The notes: generated by a model from the letters alone, not told the origin. 64,000 bases of DNA from Plantibacter flavus (GCF_002024505.1 NZ_CP019402.1:1302001-1366000), one strand, 5' to 3'. Shown: positions 9,333-17,236, counted from the first letter of the stretch. Numbers and translations are program-made.

Positions 9333-10057
9333 GCTACAAGGCCACCGGGTGGGCGTACGACCTACCCATCTCCGGCCCGCGCAAGGGCGTCCTCGTCGTC
9401 CTCGCTGACATGGCGGATGAAGCCTTCTCCTGCTACCCGGGGCAGCAGAAGATCGTCCACATGTCCGGATTCTCCGAGAAGACCGTCCGTCGGGCTCTCG
9501 CGTCGCTCGAGGAGGACGGGCTGATCTCGCGGGAGCAGCGTCACGGCCGGAACGGGTACCGGACGAGCGATCGCTACATCCTCCACGTGGGCCTCGGCCT
9601 ACCGGTCACAGAGCCTGCTGGTCAGAGTGACCACCGGTCAGAGAGTCCGAGCCTACCGGTCACTCTGTCCCTGCCTACCGGTCAGAGTGACCGGGCAGAG
9701 GAATCACCAGTAGAACCACTAGAAGAACCACCAGTGGTCAACGGCCAGGCCGGCCCCCTCATCGAACTGTCCAACTTGGACACCTGGACCGAGTTCTGGT
9801 CGATCTACCCGCGGCACGTGAAGAAAGCGCGCGCTGAGACGGCCTACCGAGCGGCGATCAAGGCTGGTGTGTCAGCGGAGACGATCTTGGAGGGCGCTCG
9901 GAAGTACGCAACGTCGGTCGCGGGCAAAGCACCGGAGTTCATCGCCCACCCGTCCTCGTGGTTGAACGACCGCCGCTGGGATGACGAGTACCCGACCACG
10001 CCCAGCGCCACCGGGTACGACCGCGCGAAGGAGTTCACGCCAGATGACTACTCCTGA
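9329..10057 (+). CDS. Phage replication initiation protein, O-like, with winged HTH
   Basis: The protein has 242 residues. The N-terminal winged helix (about residues 20-85) reads KGVLVVLADMAD...CYPGQQKIVHMSGFSEKTVRRALASLEEDGLI, the usual form in phage O-like proteins. Then comes a low-complexity linker in which LPVT and GQSD repeat because the DNA holds iteron-like repeats. The C-terminal domain (about residues 150-220, TEFWSIYPRHVKKARAETAY) resembles helicase-loader or DnaB-contacting domains. DnaB follows directly. By analogy with lambda O, it probably binds the origin inside its own gene and loads the helicase. Confidence 0.8.
   Translation: MSYKATGWAYDLPISGPRKGVLVVLADMADEAFSCYPGQQKIVHMSGFSEKTVRRALASLEEDGLISREQRHGRNGYRTSDRYILHVGLGLPVTEPAGQSDHRSESPSLPVTLSLPTGQSDRAEESPVEPLEEPPVVNGQAGPLIELSNLDTWTEFWSIYPRHVKKARAETAYRAAIKAGVSAETILEGARKYATSVAGKAPEFIAHPSSWLNDRRWDDEYPTTPSATGYDRAKEFTPDDYS
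9598..9740 (+). other. Candidate phage replication origin (iterons inside the initiator gene)
   Basis: GGTCA occurs five times at 9604, 9620, 9636, 9658 and 9680, spaced 16, 16, 22 and 22 bp. Three copies are preceded by CCTACC. Two extend to palindromes of the form GGTCA-GAG-TGACC (about 9619-9633 and 9678-9694). A less GC-rich stretch (9699-9740) follows. This layout, iterons plus an AT-richer flank within the initiator gene, is that of the lambda-type origin. Confidence 0.6.
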
Positions 10058-11342
10058 ACCCCCAGTCGAAGCGGAACGGTCCGTCGTCGGTCTGGTCCTC
10101 GCGAAGGGCGCCGAGATCCTCGACGAGATCAACCTCTCGTCCGACGACTTCTCGAACATGGACCTGGCGACGATCTTCGAGGCCGCGACCCGGCTCCACG
10201 CCTCGGGAGCACCCGTCACCCGAGCGACCGTCACAGCGAAGGTCAAGCCGGCGCTCGCCGCAGACATCGTCGAGCTGTCGATGGACTACCAGTTCGACCG
10301 GTACGCCCTGCAGCAGCACGCTCAGCTCGTCGCCCGCTACGGGCTGTACACACGCCTGGTCGAGGTCGGGCACACGTTCGCCGAGGGGATGAAGGATCTC
10401 GACGAGCCCGGGGACATGATGGAGTACGCCCGCCGTGTCGTCGACCAGTCCGAGGGACGCCCCTCGACGAGGCTCCGGTACGTCCGCGACATCATCCCCG
10501 ACGCGATCGCTGCGATGCGCGCCGAGACGACGTTCGTCCCGACGCCGTGGCAGGGATTGAACGACATCATCGGCGGACTCCGGCCCGGCAACCTGATCGT
10601 GGTCGCGGCACGACCCGCGGTCGGCAAGTCCGTCGTCGCGAACGCCCTCGCCCTGTCGCTCGCGCAGCTCGGGCACGTCGCATACTCGTCGCTCGAGATG
10701 TCTGAGCAGGAGGTCGTGCAGCGCCTCCTCGCTGACCAGGCCGACGTCAACATCGGTCGAATGAAGGACAACCGTCTCGAAGCCGACGACGTCGCCCGGA
10801 TCCGCGAGACGTCAGCGCACCTGCACATACCGCTCGCGATCAACGACCAGGCGGGCATCGGTCCGTCCGAGCTTCGATCCTGGGTCCGGGCCGTCTCACG
10901 TGAAGGAAAGCTGTCCGGCATCGTCGTCGACTACATGCAGCTCATGTCGACGAAGTCGAAAGCGTCGCGGCAAGAGCAGGTGGCGGACTTCTCCCGGCAG
11001 CTCAAGCTCCTGGGCAAGGAGTACCAGGTGCCCGTCATCGCCCTGTCACAGCTGAACCGTGAGTCCGAGGGGCAGATGGGCCGAGCCCGCCCGAAGATGT
11101 CGCAGCTGCGGGAGTCCGGAGCGATCGAGCAGGACGCCGACGTGATCATCCTCCTGCACCGCGAGGCCGACGAGGACGGGCACCTGTCCGACACCGAGAT
11201 CCTCATGGACGTCACGAAGAACCGCCACGGCCGAACGGGGTTCAAGACGTTCGCATGGAACGGATCCCGCTCCCGCATCACTGACTACCCAACACTCACC
11301 CCAGCACCGTTCCACAACCCCGACGTCCGGAGGACCGCATGA
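10044..11342 (+). CDS. dnaB: Replicative DNA helicase, DnaB family
   Basis: The protein has 432 residues from the ATG at 10044, which has AAGGAG upstream and overlaps the initiator gene by 14 bases. The N-terminal helical domain begins PPVEAERSVVGLVL. The RecA-like domain has Walker A ARPAVGKS (189-196), the Walker B-like strand GIVVDYMQLM, the H3 motif SQLNRES, and the C-terminal DADVIILLHRE and NRHGRTG segments typical of DnaB. It unwinds DNA ahead of the phage fork. It is slightly shorter than the host enzyme, as is usual for phage DnaB. Confidence 0.92.
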   Translation: MTTPEPPVEAERSVVGLVLAKGAEILDEINLSSDDFSNMDLATIFEAATRLHASGAPVTRATVTAKVKPALAADIVELSMDYQFDRYALQQHAQLVARYGLYTRLVEVGHTFAEGMKDLDEPGDMMEYARRVVDQSEGRPSTRLRYVRDIIPDAIAAMRAETTFVPTPWQGLNDIIGGLRPGNLIVVAARPAVGKSVVANALALSLAQLGHVAYSSLEMSEQEVVQRLLADQADVNIGRMKDNRLEADDVARIRETSAHLHIPLAINDQAGIGPSELRSWVRAVSREGKLSGIVVDYMQLMSTKSKASRQEQVADFSRQLKLLGKEYQVPVIALSQLNRESEGQMGRARPKMSQLRESGAIEQDADVIILLHREADEDGHLSDTEILMDVTKNRHGRTGFKTFAWNGSRSRITDYPTLTPAPFHNPDVRRTA

Positions 11343-12208
11343 CCGACACCACCATCGCCCCCGTCCTGCCCTGCATCAACGGCTGCATCCGCAAGGGCAC
11401 CGAGGATACCGACCACCCGGAGCCGCTCGTCGCGAAGCGGGGCATGTTCTGCCTCAGGTGCTTTGGCAAGGCCGAACGAGCCCTCCGGGAAGTTCCTGAG
11501 CTCGTGGAGCATGTCGTCTCCAACTTCCCGGGGACGATCACGAAGGTCTCCGACGACGTCCGAGTGAGCGGATCCTCGGAACGCTCGCTCGGCGCCTTCT
11601 CGGAGCAGGCTTGGGTGGACGCTGATGCGATCTACTCGGCGCTCGCCGTGTACTCGGCCCACTGGGCGAAGGCCATGGCCATCAGCCCGCCAGCGCCGGC
11701 ACGTCGATCGTGGCGGGACGAGCACGGATACGTTCTTGGCCTGCCGGGCAGCATCTCGCCAGCAGATGCTCGTCAGACAGCAGGCGTCATGTCGGACTGG
11801 CTTCTCATCCACCTGCCGCAGATCTTCACCTTCGACCAGGCGTCCGTGAACGAGTTCATTGAAGCCCTGGCGCCGATCGGTTCGATCGCTGCTCGGTGGC
11901 CGATGGTTGAGCGTCCGCGAACGTCTCCGATGCCGCACGTGCAGGTTTCGATCTGCAACGGTCAGATCAAGGTGTGGCCGGCCGGCTTGCCGGGAACGGA
12001 GGTCTACGCGGTGTGCGAGAAGTGCGGCTACCAGTTCGAACTCGACGAGTACGAAGAAGCCGTTCACGCATACCTAGTAGAGCAGCAGGAAGCGAAGCGA
12101 GCGCACCAAGCCGCTACAGCTCGAGCGACCCGTGAGCAGAACAGTGCCGCGAACGTGCAGAAGCATCTTCTCGAGAAGTACGGACAGATTGTGGGGCACG
12201 CATCATGA
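11339..12208 (+). CDS. Zinc-finger phage protein of unknown function
   Basis: The protein has 289 residues and overlaps dnaB by 4 bases. An N-terminal Cys cluster (CINGC ... CLRC, about residues 13-41) and a C-terminal CEKC with nearby His could bind zinc. The C-terminal 45 residues are a charged helix (VEQQEAKRAHQAATARATREQ in two blocks). I have seen similar proteins downstream of dnaB in actinophages but know no function for them. A role in replication or late regulation is possible. Confidence 0.65.
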   Translation: MTDTTIAPVLPCINGCIRKGTEDTDHPEPLVAKRGMFCLRCFGKAERALREVPELVEHVVSNFPGTITKVSDDVRVSGSSERSLGAFSEQAWVDADAIYSALAVYSAHWAKAMAISPPAPARRSWRDEHGYVLGLPGSISPADARQTAGVMSDWLLIHLPQIFTFDQASVNEFIEALAPIGSIAARWPMVERPRTSPMPHVQVSICNGQIKVWPAGLPGTEVYAVCEKCGYQFELDEYEEAVHAYLVEQQEAKRAHQAATARATREQNSAANVQKHLLEKYGQIVGHAS

Positions 12209-12417
12209 TGTGCAGTGCGCTGACCACCAACAACGGCGCGCGCGATCGCAGCGTCGTCAACACTGGGGGAGGGAAGGGCAACCACGAATGCTTGCGACCC
12301 GTCGTTCCTGACATCCCGATCAGCCTGTGCGCGTTGCACCTGCTGCTCGCGGCTCAGAGCGTCGACGAACTTGGAGGCCCGAACGCAGTGATGGCCATCG
12401 CTCGACGGGAAGCATGA
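12205..12417 (+). CDS. Small phage protein of unknown function
   Basis: The protein has 70 residues; its ATG at 12205 overlaps the previous stop. The C-terminal half, LCALHLLLAAQSVDELGG, is a helix with one Cys-x-x-His. It is the last gene of the rightward early operon and ends just before a hairpin terminator. Confidence 0.5.
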   Translation: MMCSALTTNNGARDRSVVNTGGGKGNHECLRPVVPDIPISLCALHLLLAAQSVDELGGPNAVMAIARREA

Positions 12418-12422
12418 GAGTT

Positions 12423-12460
12423 CAGAGGGGCAGTGGTCCTGACAGGTGATTGCCCCTCTG
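12423..12460. terminator. Terminator between early operon and leftward membrane gene
   Basis: CAGAGGGGCA (12423-12432) pairs with TGCCCCTCTG (12451-12460) over an 18-nt loop, followed by TATTCT. It lies between convergent genes. Confidence 0.7.
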
Positions 12461-12470
12461 TATTCTCCGG

Positions 12471-13124
12471 TCAGGAAGTGCGCTTCTGGAACTCTTCGTC
12501 GTCTTTCGCAAAAGAGTCAAGCAAGTCATTCGTTGCAATCAGGCCTTCTAGAACTTCCGGCTTGGGATCATCCCCGACAATGTAGGCACCGACGCTGTCC
12601 ATGATTTCGGACAGGGTGTTCCGCTGGGCAACCTTGCCGGGCACGTCTAGCTCGCCATGCGAGACGGCTAACCACGTGTGGTTGATTGCTCGAACGCCCT
12701 GGACAACGACGTCCCGGACGTGGGCGTCGGGTAGCTTGCGAGCCTGCACGGTGATGGCATTCGCAAGGTCAGAATCGTATTTGTACGAGCCCCAACCATT
12801 GGGGTCGGCGGCGAAGGCAGCTTGCATCTTTCCTAGTCTGTCGAGCAGGTCTTGAGCGTCCCGGACACCATGTCGCCGGAGTGAAACCTCCCGTTCCTCC
12901 TCCAGCTGCTGGGCGTGCCGAGCGGCTTCGAACTCCCGTTCTTCCCTTCGGATGCGAGCCGCTTCCTGCACGTCACGTTCGTGTTGCTCCAGGAGGTCCT
13001 GTTTCGCTTCCGCCCTGATCCCGTCCTCACGCTTCTCCTTGTGGAGAGCAAGGAGAAGCGTCGAAGCGGCTGTCACGACAGACGCGACCACGACGCTACT
13101 GATGAGGGTGAGCCAAGGATCCAT
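12471..13124 (-). CDS. Membrane-anchored coiled-coil protein (moron)
   Basis: The protein has 217 residues from the ATG at 13124. A GTG at 13157 is in frame, but TACCGT sits 6 nt before the ATG, the spacing of a leaderless start. It has one N-terminal membrane segment (LISSVVVASVVTAASTLLLAL) and then a long charged coiled coil (about residues 25-85). The C-terminal domain is soluble. It is the only minus-strand gene between repressor and spike, with its own promoter-like element and terminator, so it may be expressed in the lysogen. A role in superinfection exclusion is an inference from this layout only. Confidence 0.65.
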   Translation of the reverse strand: MDPWLTLISSVVVASVVTAASTLLLALHKEKREDGIRAEAKQDLLEQHERDVQEAARIRREEREFEAARHAQQLEEEREVSLRRHGVRDAQDLLDRLGKMQAAFAADPNGWGSYKYDSDLANAITVQARKLPDAHVRDVVVQGVRAINHTWLAVSHGELDVPGKVAQRNTLSEIMDSVGAYIVGDDPKPEVLEGLIATNDLLDSFAKDDEEFQKRTS

Positions 13125-13187
13125 GTTCCAACGGTAGGGGAAGTAGCAATCAATCACGGCGGAGGACTTCGTCGAAGTGCCACGAAC

Positions 13188-13265
13188 TTGACAACATGCC
13201 CGGCCCCCGGTGCGCTACACTAGACGTGCTTGGTCCTTCCCGCCCGCTGGCGTGAGGGGCCTTTT
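13188..13265 (+). ncRNA. Possible short transcript with terminator hairpin
   Basis: TACACT (13216-13221) could be a -10 element; a perfect TTGACA at 13188 is too far upstream (22 bp) for standard spacing. A nested hairpin follows at 13232-13261 (GGTCC with GGGCC around CGCC-CGCT-GGCG) and then TTTT. The span could be a small RNA or simply a leftover terminator. No reading frame of note is inside. Confidence 0.3.
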
Positions 13266-13332
13266 GCGTCGCTGGACCAGACAGCTGGGAGGGCTCGCAG
13301 ACCTATAGTCGTGTGTTCGCCTCAGACCCGGC

Positions 13333-13344
13333 TAGGCTCAGCCC
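13333..13344 (+). promoter_or_regulatory. Leaderless -10 element for the DUF4365 cassette
   Basis: TAGGCT (13333-13338) ends 6 nt before the ATG at 13345 and there is no Shine-Dalgarno sequence. A TATAGT lies further up at 13304-13309. Confidence 0.45.
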
Positions 13345-13887
13345 ATGCCGTCGCCGACCGAGCCGGAAGCACTGCTTCCGTTTCAGCAACTCGATCTGAA
13401 CGCCCGAAAGGGGCGCTTCGGAATTGTGTACATGAGAGCAATCGCTGGCCAAGCGGGTTGCGGATTCAATGAGACGCCCTCCGGTGAGGACACGCTCGCG
13501 ATTGACTACAGCTTGGAGTTCCCAGAGGGACCGGTTCGCGTCCAGGTCAAGACCACAGCCGCGCAGGCGATCGACGGCGATGGCGAGTTTCTGACCTTCA
13601 GCGCTGAGGACAAGTGGATCGAGAAGTGGTCCAGATGCATGGTCCCCGTCTACTTCGTGATCGTCGTTGTTCCTAGTGTCAGCGACTCGTGGTTGACTCA
13701 TGACCTGGCAGGCACTCAGATGGTTCGAACCGCCGCCTACTGGGCGCGCCTCATGCCTGACTCCTTCGAAGGCACCAAGACGATCAAAGTCCCGCGCATC
13801 CAGCGAGTAACGCTGGAGACGATTCCAACCTGGCACGCTGACCTGCTAGCGATGTACGACCCGACGCCTGAGGAGGACGCAGCGTGA
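13345..13887 (+). CDS. DUF4365 protein, nuclease-like fold
   Basis: The protein has 180 residues. It fits DUF4365 by two visible blocks: an acidic residue, strand and VRVQVKTT (about residues 52-69), which looks like a PD-(D/E)xK core, and a hydrophobic strand VPVYFVIVVVPS followed by AAYWARL. A restriction-endonuclease-like fold is therefore likely; activity is inferred. It starts the two-gene cassette 13345-15011, which has its own putative leaderless promoter and lies between replication and packaging genes, a usual site for accessory genes. The stop overlaps the GTG of the partner gene. Confidence 0.7.
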   Translation: MPSPTEPEALLPFQQLDLNARKGRFGIVYMRAIAGQAGCGFNETPSGEDTLAIDYSLEFPEGPVRVQVKTTAAQAIDGDGEFLTFSAEDKWIEKWSRCMVPVYFVIVVVPSVSDSWLTHDLAGTQMVRTAAYWARLMPDSFEGTKTIKVPRIQRVTLETIPTWHADLLAMYDPTPEEDAA

Positions 13888-15011
13888 GCGACGCGACCGT
13901 TACTCGGCGGGACCTTGCTAGCTTCCTCGCCCGCAACGGCTGGAAGCCCGACCGTGGCGGGCAAGCTGGCGAAATGTGGCGCATCGTTTTGCCACAGGGT
14001 CAACATGCCATCGCCGTGCCGTATCTGTTGGACCAGGAGTCGCCTGAGTTCCGCGGCATTGCAGCGCGGTTGGGACAGATCGTCCAGAGGCCAGCTCGCG
14101 ACATCACGGACGAGATCGAACGCGAGTTCCAGGACGTGCAGAACTTCAGAATCGGAGATCCGTTCGTCACAGACGACTCAGTCTTGCTTGACAGCGCTTC
14201 GACGGTTCTGGTCTCGGCGAAACGAATGGTTCGGGCTGCAGCCACTACGGCTCGCAAGTCTCGCCCGCACATCGGCGCCAACTACAGCGCGCCCGGCGAC
14301 GAGCTGGCGGCGTTGGTCCGGTTGTCCCATACGAGACGCGGTTCATTCGTCCTGCCCATCGTCATGCCGGTTGAGCCCCCAGAACCTGTTGAGTCGCAGT
14401 TGCTCACGGAACGCACTGAGATTGAACCCAGCGAGCGTCGGGTCACCCGAACACTCGCAAGCGCGGTGGCGGCCGTCAATGCGATCGCGGTCCAGCCGGG
14501 CCACGAGCCCACGACTGATGACATCGTTCAGCTGGTGCAAAGTGGCGTGAGCAGCGAGCTAATCGGTTCTATCCGCGCCATTGCGGTCCAGCCCGGGCTC
14601 CAATCGTTCGATATCGGCTTTCAATGGGCTCCGGGGTTGCGACCGCCCGGGGGCATCCCCGAGCGGGTTGTCATTCCAGATGAAGCAGCGCCGATTCTCG
14701 CGCGCTTCGAACAAAAGATGAAAGCCGCTCGCCCGGAGGCCACCGAGTCCGTCTCGGGGCAGATTATTGAGATTCGTCACGTGCCCGGAGAGCCGCTTGG
14801 GGAAGTTGCCATTCGAACCATCCGCAACAACCGCAGTGCTGACATTCGCATTACGACCACGGAGGCCGTCGTGCTATCTGCGCACGACTGGGCTAAGGAC
14901 TCGCGCGCTGTTATCGCTCGGGGAAAAATAGTTAGCGCCCCCGGCCGGCCGCTATCGATGCCTCAGCCGGAGCGGGTGCAACCCATCGACGTTCTTTTCA
15001 CGCGCGAGTAG
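13884..15011 (+). CDS. Partner protein of DUF4365 gene, unknown function
   Basis: The protein has 375 residues and starts at GTG 13884 (GTGA overlap), with GAGGAGG upstream inside the preceding gene. The first 45 residues (LARNGWKPDRGG...MWRIVLPQGQHAIAVP) faintly recall the small dsRNA-binding fold of HicA toxins, but the match is too weak to name. The middle is Pro-rich, and the phrase AIAVQPG occurs twice (about residues 196 and 232). The C-terminal part is beta-rich. Translational coupling says the two proteins are needed together. Candidates are a defence or superinfection-immunity pair, or a DNA-modification accessory; none is proven. Confidence 0.6.
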   Translation: MSDATVTRRDLASFLARNGWKPDRGGQAGEMWRIVLPQGQHAIAVPYLLDQESPEFRGIAARLGQIVQRPARDITDEIEREFQDVQNFRIGDPFVTDDSVLLDSASTVLVSAKRMVRAAATTARKSRPHIGANYSAPGDELAALVRLSHTRRGSFVLPIVMPVEPPEPVESQLLTERTEIEPSERRVTRTLASAVAAVNAIAVQPGHEPTTDDIVQLVQSGVSSELIGSIRAIAVQPGLQSFDIGFQWAPGLRPPGGIPERVVIPDEAAPILARFEQKMKAARPEATESVSGQIIEIRHVPGEPLGEVAIRTIRNNRSADIRITTTEAVVLSAHDWAKDSRAVIARGKIVSAPGRPLSMPQPERVQPIDVLFTRE

Positions 15012-15445
15012 CCGCTCACGCGCGTCAACAGGCTCGCGTTCCAGTCTCAGCGTCACCACCATGCGAGAAGCGACCAGTAGCACCCCCGGCACGCCGAAGA
15101 CACAGTCTCGGCAAGCCCGGACGAGGGTACAGGTCAGCCAGTGACAGCCAACACGCTCGAAGACAGGAACGCGACACACGACCCGCAATGCAAGCTTGTC
15201 GGCTCAAGCAGCGGGGTAGACAGTGAACCGACTAGAGCAGTTTCATACAGTGGCCTGCCGGGTGAGATCCCAAATAAAGCTGCCGTCCCGCCTCTGGGTG
15301 GCGCAACGATCGTAGGCGGCTGTCAAGTCGCACCTTCTCCGATCAGGCGCCACCTCAGAGTGCTACTTCGGTGGGCATACACGCACAGGCCGTAGAGCCA
15401 CACACACGCGTCGTCACTGCCCACCACAGAACCCGGGAGGCTGAC
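15012..15445. other. 434-bp stretch with no convincing gene
   Basis: Frames of 60-80 codons exist but lack a ribosome site and family features. Base composition is more even than in the flanking coding sequence. It may hold the promoter for the small-gene run that follows; TTGTCG (15196) and TAGACA (15217) are only 15 bp apart, so I do not call them. Confidence 0.4.
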
Positions 15446-15559
15446 GTGCTCTGGACGAAGCGACGTGCGCCGGTGACGAGGCGCGAGTGGGCACTCAGGA
15501 TTGCGCGCAAGATCGCCAGACGCAACGCGGGGCTAATGCGCCGGCTGGCCGCACGATGA
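15446..15559 (+). CDS. Tiny basic phage protein
   Basis: The protein has 37 residues starting at GTG 15446, with GGGAGG six bases upstream. It is very basic (many Arg, ending RRNAGLMRRLAAR) and could bind nucleic acid. Its stop overlaps the ATG of the next small gene, which supports real translation. Function is unknown. Confidence 0.4.
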   Translation: MLWTKRRAPVTRREWALRIARKIARRNAGLMRRLAAR

Positions 15560-15744
15560 CTGACACCTGGTCAACGGTCACCCACCCCAAAGACACCCAC
15601 CACATCCCCAACCACGACCTCATCGACCACCAACCCGACGAACACTGCATCTGCGGACCAACACACCGCAGTGACATGAGCAGCGGGGTGCTCAGGTGGA
15701 ACGTATGGCACCACAGCCTCGACGGACGGGAACGTGATGAGTGA
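15556..15744 (+). CDS. Small Cys/His phage protein, copy 1
   Basis: The protein has 62 residues with ATG 15556 overlapping the previous stop. Its pattern NHDLIDHQPDEHCICGP ... WHHSLDGRE is repeated in the next gene. The CxCGP motif with flanking His suggests metal binding. Such proteins are common in actinophage genomes but, to my knowledge, have no assigned role. Confidence 0.6.
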   Translation: MTDTWSTVTHPKDTHHIPNHDLIDHQPDEHCICGPTHRSDMSSGVLRWNVWHHSLDGRERDE

Positions 15745-15916
15745 AACCTGGTCCATTCAGAACGGCCACGGCCTACCCGATGGCGACACGATCGGCCACG
15801 AACTCGGACCCGAATGCATCTGCGGACCCAGTAAGCAGACCGTCAGCGCATGGGGCATCGACGTCGCCACGTACTGGCAACACGCCAGCCTCGACGGGAG
15901 AGAAGCGCATGAGTGA
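15737..15916 (+). CDS. Small Cys/His phage protein, copy 2
   Basis: The protein has 59 residues from the ATG at 15737 (a GTG one codon earlier is possible). It is a diverged paralogue of the preceding gene: GDTIGHELGPECICGP ... YWQHASLDGRE aligns along its whole length. The overlap of 8 bases suggests tandem duplication with retained coupling. Confidence 0.6.
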   Translation: MSETWSIQNGHGLPDGDTIGHELGPECICGPSKQTVSAWGIDVATYWQHASLDGREAHE

Positions 15917-16112
15917 GCTCGCACAAGGTGGCATCCTCCCAGGCAAGCCCGGAGACCGCATCTGGGGAGAGCCGGAAGGACTCGAGACGTTCGTCCCGTT
16001 CACCGATGAGCAGCTGGCACGCATTAGGCGCAACGCACAGCTCGTCACCTTCGACAGCATGGGTAGCCCGATCTACCGCCACCAACTCCCACCCGAGGGA
16101 ACCCAGCGATGA
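15909..16112 (+). CDS. Small phage protein of unknown function
   Basis: The protein has 67 residues from the ATG at 15909, with GGGAG upstream, and overlaps the previous gene by 8 bases. The first half is Gly/Pro-rich (GGILPGKPGDRIWGEPEG), followed by a short helix FTDEQLARIRRNAQLV. No family was recognised. Confidence 0.5.
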   Translation: MSELAQGGILPGKPGDRIWGEPEGLETFVPFTDEQLARIRRNAQLVTFDSMGSPIYRHQLPPEGTQR

Positions 16113-16255
16113 ATGCTGAACAAGAAGACCACGCACGGACAGCACTCACCACGGCAGGGATCATCGGGGACAAGCAAGACACGGCAGTCAGCAACCTGGC
16201 CGGGATGACCGAAGGATGGGCGCCGGCCAAGGAAAGCCACCCCCTCCACACATAG
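16109..16255 (+). CDS. Very small phage protein
   Basis: The protein has 48 residues with ATG 16109 overlapping the previous stop (ATGA). It is mildly acidic and helical (ARTALTTAGIIGDKQDTAVSN). It is called mainly because it continues an unbroken chain of overlapping small genes. Confidence 0.4.
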   Translation: MNAEQEDHARTALTTAGIIGDKQDTAVSNLAGMTEGWAPAKESHPLHT

Positions 16256-16274
16256 ACACCCCGGGGGTAGCCGC

Positions 16275-16574
16275 ATGCCATGGGACAACAGCCGCCCCAC
16301 CCACGTGCCACCACGCATCCGTGACGCCTGCCTCAACCGCGACGCACACCAATGCACCGCGTTGATGAGGGATGGCACACGCTGCACCGAGACAACCAAG
16401 CTCGAAGCAGCACACATCAACCAATGGCAACCCGCCGAACGCATCACCGTCGACGACGTACGCACACTCTGCCACTGGCACCACAACAGAGAGACACAAG
16501 CCCAAGCAGCAGCAGCACGACGCAAACGCGGCAGCTCACGACACCCCAAAGAGCAACATCCCGGCCTGACCTGA
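16275..16574 (+). CDS. HNH endonuclease, packaging-associated
   Basis: The protein has 99 residues. The motif chain is C27...C37, LEAAHINQW and LCHWHHNRET, which gives the H-N-H metal finger, followed by a basic Ala/Arg tail. HNH proteins directly upstream of terminase genes assist terminase cleavage at cos or pac sites in several HK97-like phages, and the position fits that role. There is no homing-site evidence. Confidence 0.85.
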   Translation: MPWDNSRPTHVPPRIRDACLNRDAHQCTALMRDGTRCTETTKLEAAHINQWQPAERITVDDVRTLCHWHHNRETQAQAAAARRKRGSSRHPKEQHPGLT

Positions 16575-16712
16575 CCCCAAACGGCAGGCGACCACCCCGA
16601 CCACCCCCTCCCCCCGGGTCACAGGAGCGCGGGGAGTTGCTGTAATTCCCCCTGGCTACGGGTCTGGGGGTTTTGGGGCGCTGGTGGCTGAGATTCGCTT
16701 TCACGGCTTCTG

Positions 16713-16757
16713 ACCGAAACGGTTTGGGGTCTTCACCCGAAACGGGAGATGCAGTCA
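16713..16757 (+). promoter_or_regulatory. Start-associated element, copy 1 (before small terminase)
   Basis: The palindrome ACCGAAACGGT (16713-16723) and, 23 bp on, CCCGAAACGGG (16736-16746) end 10 nt before the ATG. The second palindrome carries the Shine-Dalgarno-like GGGAGA. The same arrangement occurs at 21115-21160. Confidence 0.6.
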
Positions 16758-17236
16758 TGGCAGGTAGAGGTCCAGCGCCGAAGGATCCTTCGAAGCGTGC
16801 TCGCACGAACAAGGATGTGGTCCCGCTTCGGGTGGTTGAGGTTCAGCCGGTGGAGCAGCCGGAGTTGCCGTCGTTCTCGATCATGGTCACGGTCGATGAG
16901 CAGTTGGTGACGCAAGAGTTTGAGTGGCCGGCGATGACGCAGGACTGGTGGGCGATGTTGGCTCATCACCCGTTGGCTGCTGAGTTCATCGAGACGGACT
17001 GGTCGTATCTGATGGAGACCGCTCGTCTGCACGCTGAGTTCTGGATGGGCAAGCTGTCTCTCGCTGCGGAGCTTCGTCTTCGTGAGGCGAAGTACGGGTT
17101 CACTCCTGAGGATCGCGCGCGTCTGCGGATCCAGTTTGCTCAGGCGACGGAGGCTGAGGTGTCGGTGGCTTCGAAGGTTCGGAGTTCGCGTGACAGGTTC
17201 GCCGGGATGCAGGTTCGTGACGAGCTGGAAGCGTAA
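16757..17236 (+). CDS. terS: Terminase small subunit
   Basis: The protein has 159 residues from the ATG at 16757. The N-terminus MAGRGPAPKDPSKRARTNKD is the hallmark of one actinophage small-terminase family. The acidic helical middle (WPAMTQDWWAMLAHHPLAAEF) and the C-terminal helix likely form the oligomer. It recognises phage DNA and hands it to the large subunit. The stop TAA overlaps the next ATG. Confidence 0.8.
   Translation: MAGRGPAPKDPSKRARTNKDVVPLRVVEVQPVEQPELPSFSIMVTVDEQLVTQEFEWPAMTQDWWAMLAHHPLAAEFIETDWSYLMETARLHAEFWMGKLSLAAELRLREAKYGFTPEDRARLRIQFAQATEAEVSVASKVRSSRDRFAGMQVRDELEA

Noticed and set aside
15141..15395. 84-codon frame in the gap before the small Cys/His genes
   Set aside because: No ribosome site, atypical composition and no overlap with neighbours; treated as non-coding.
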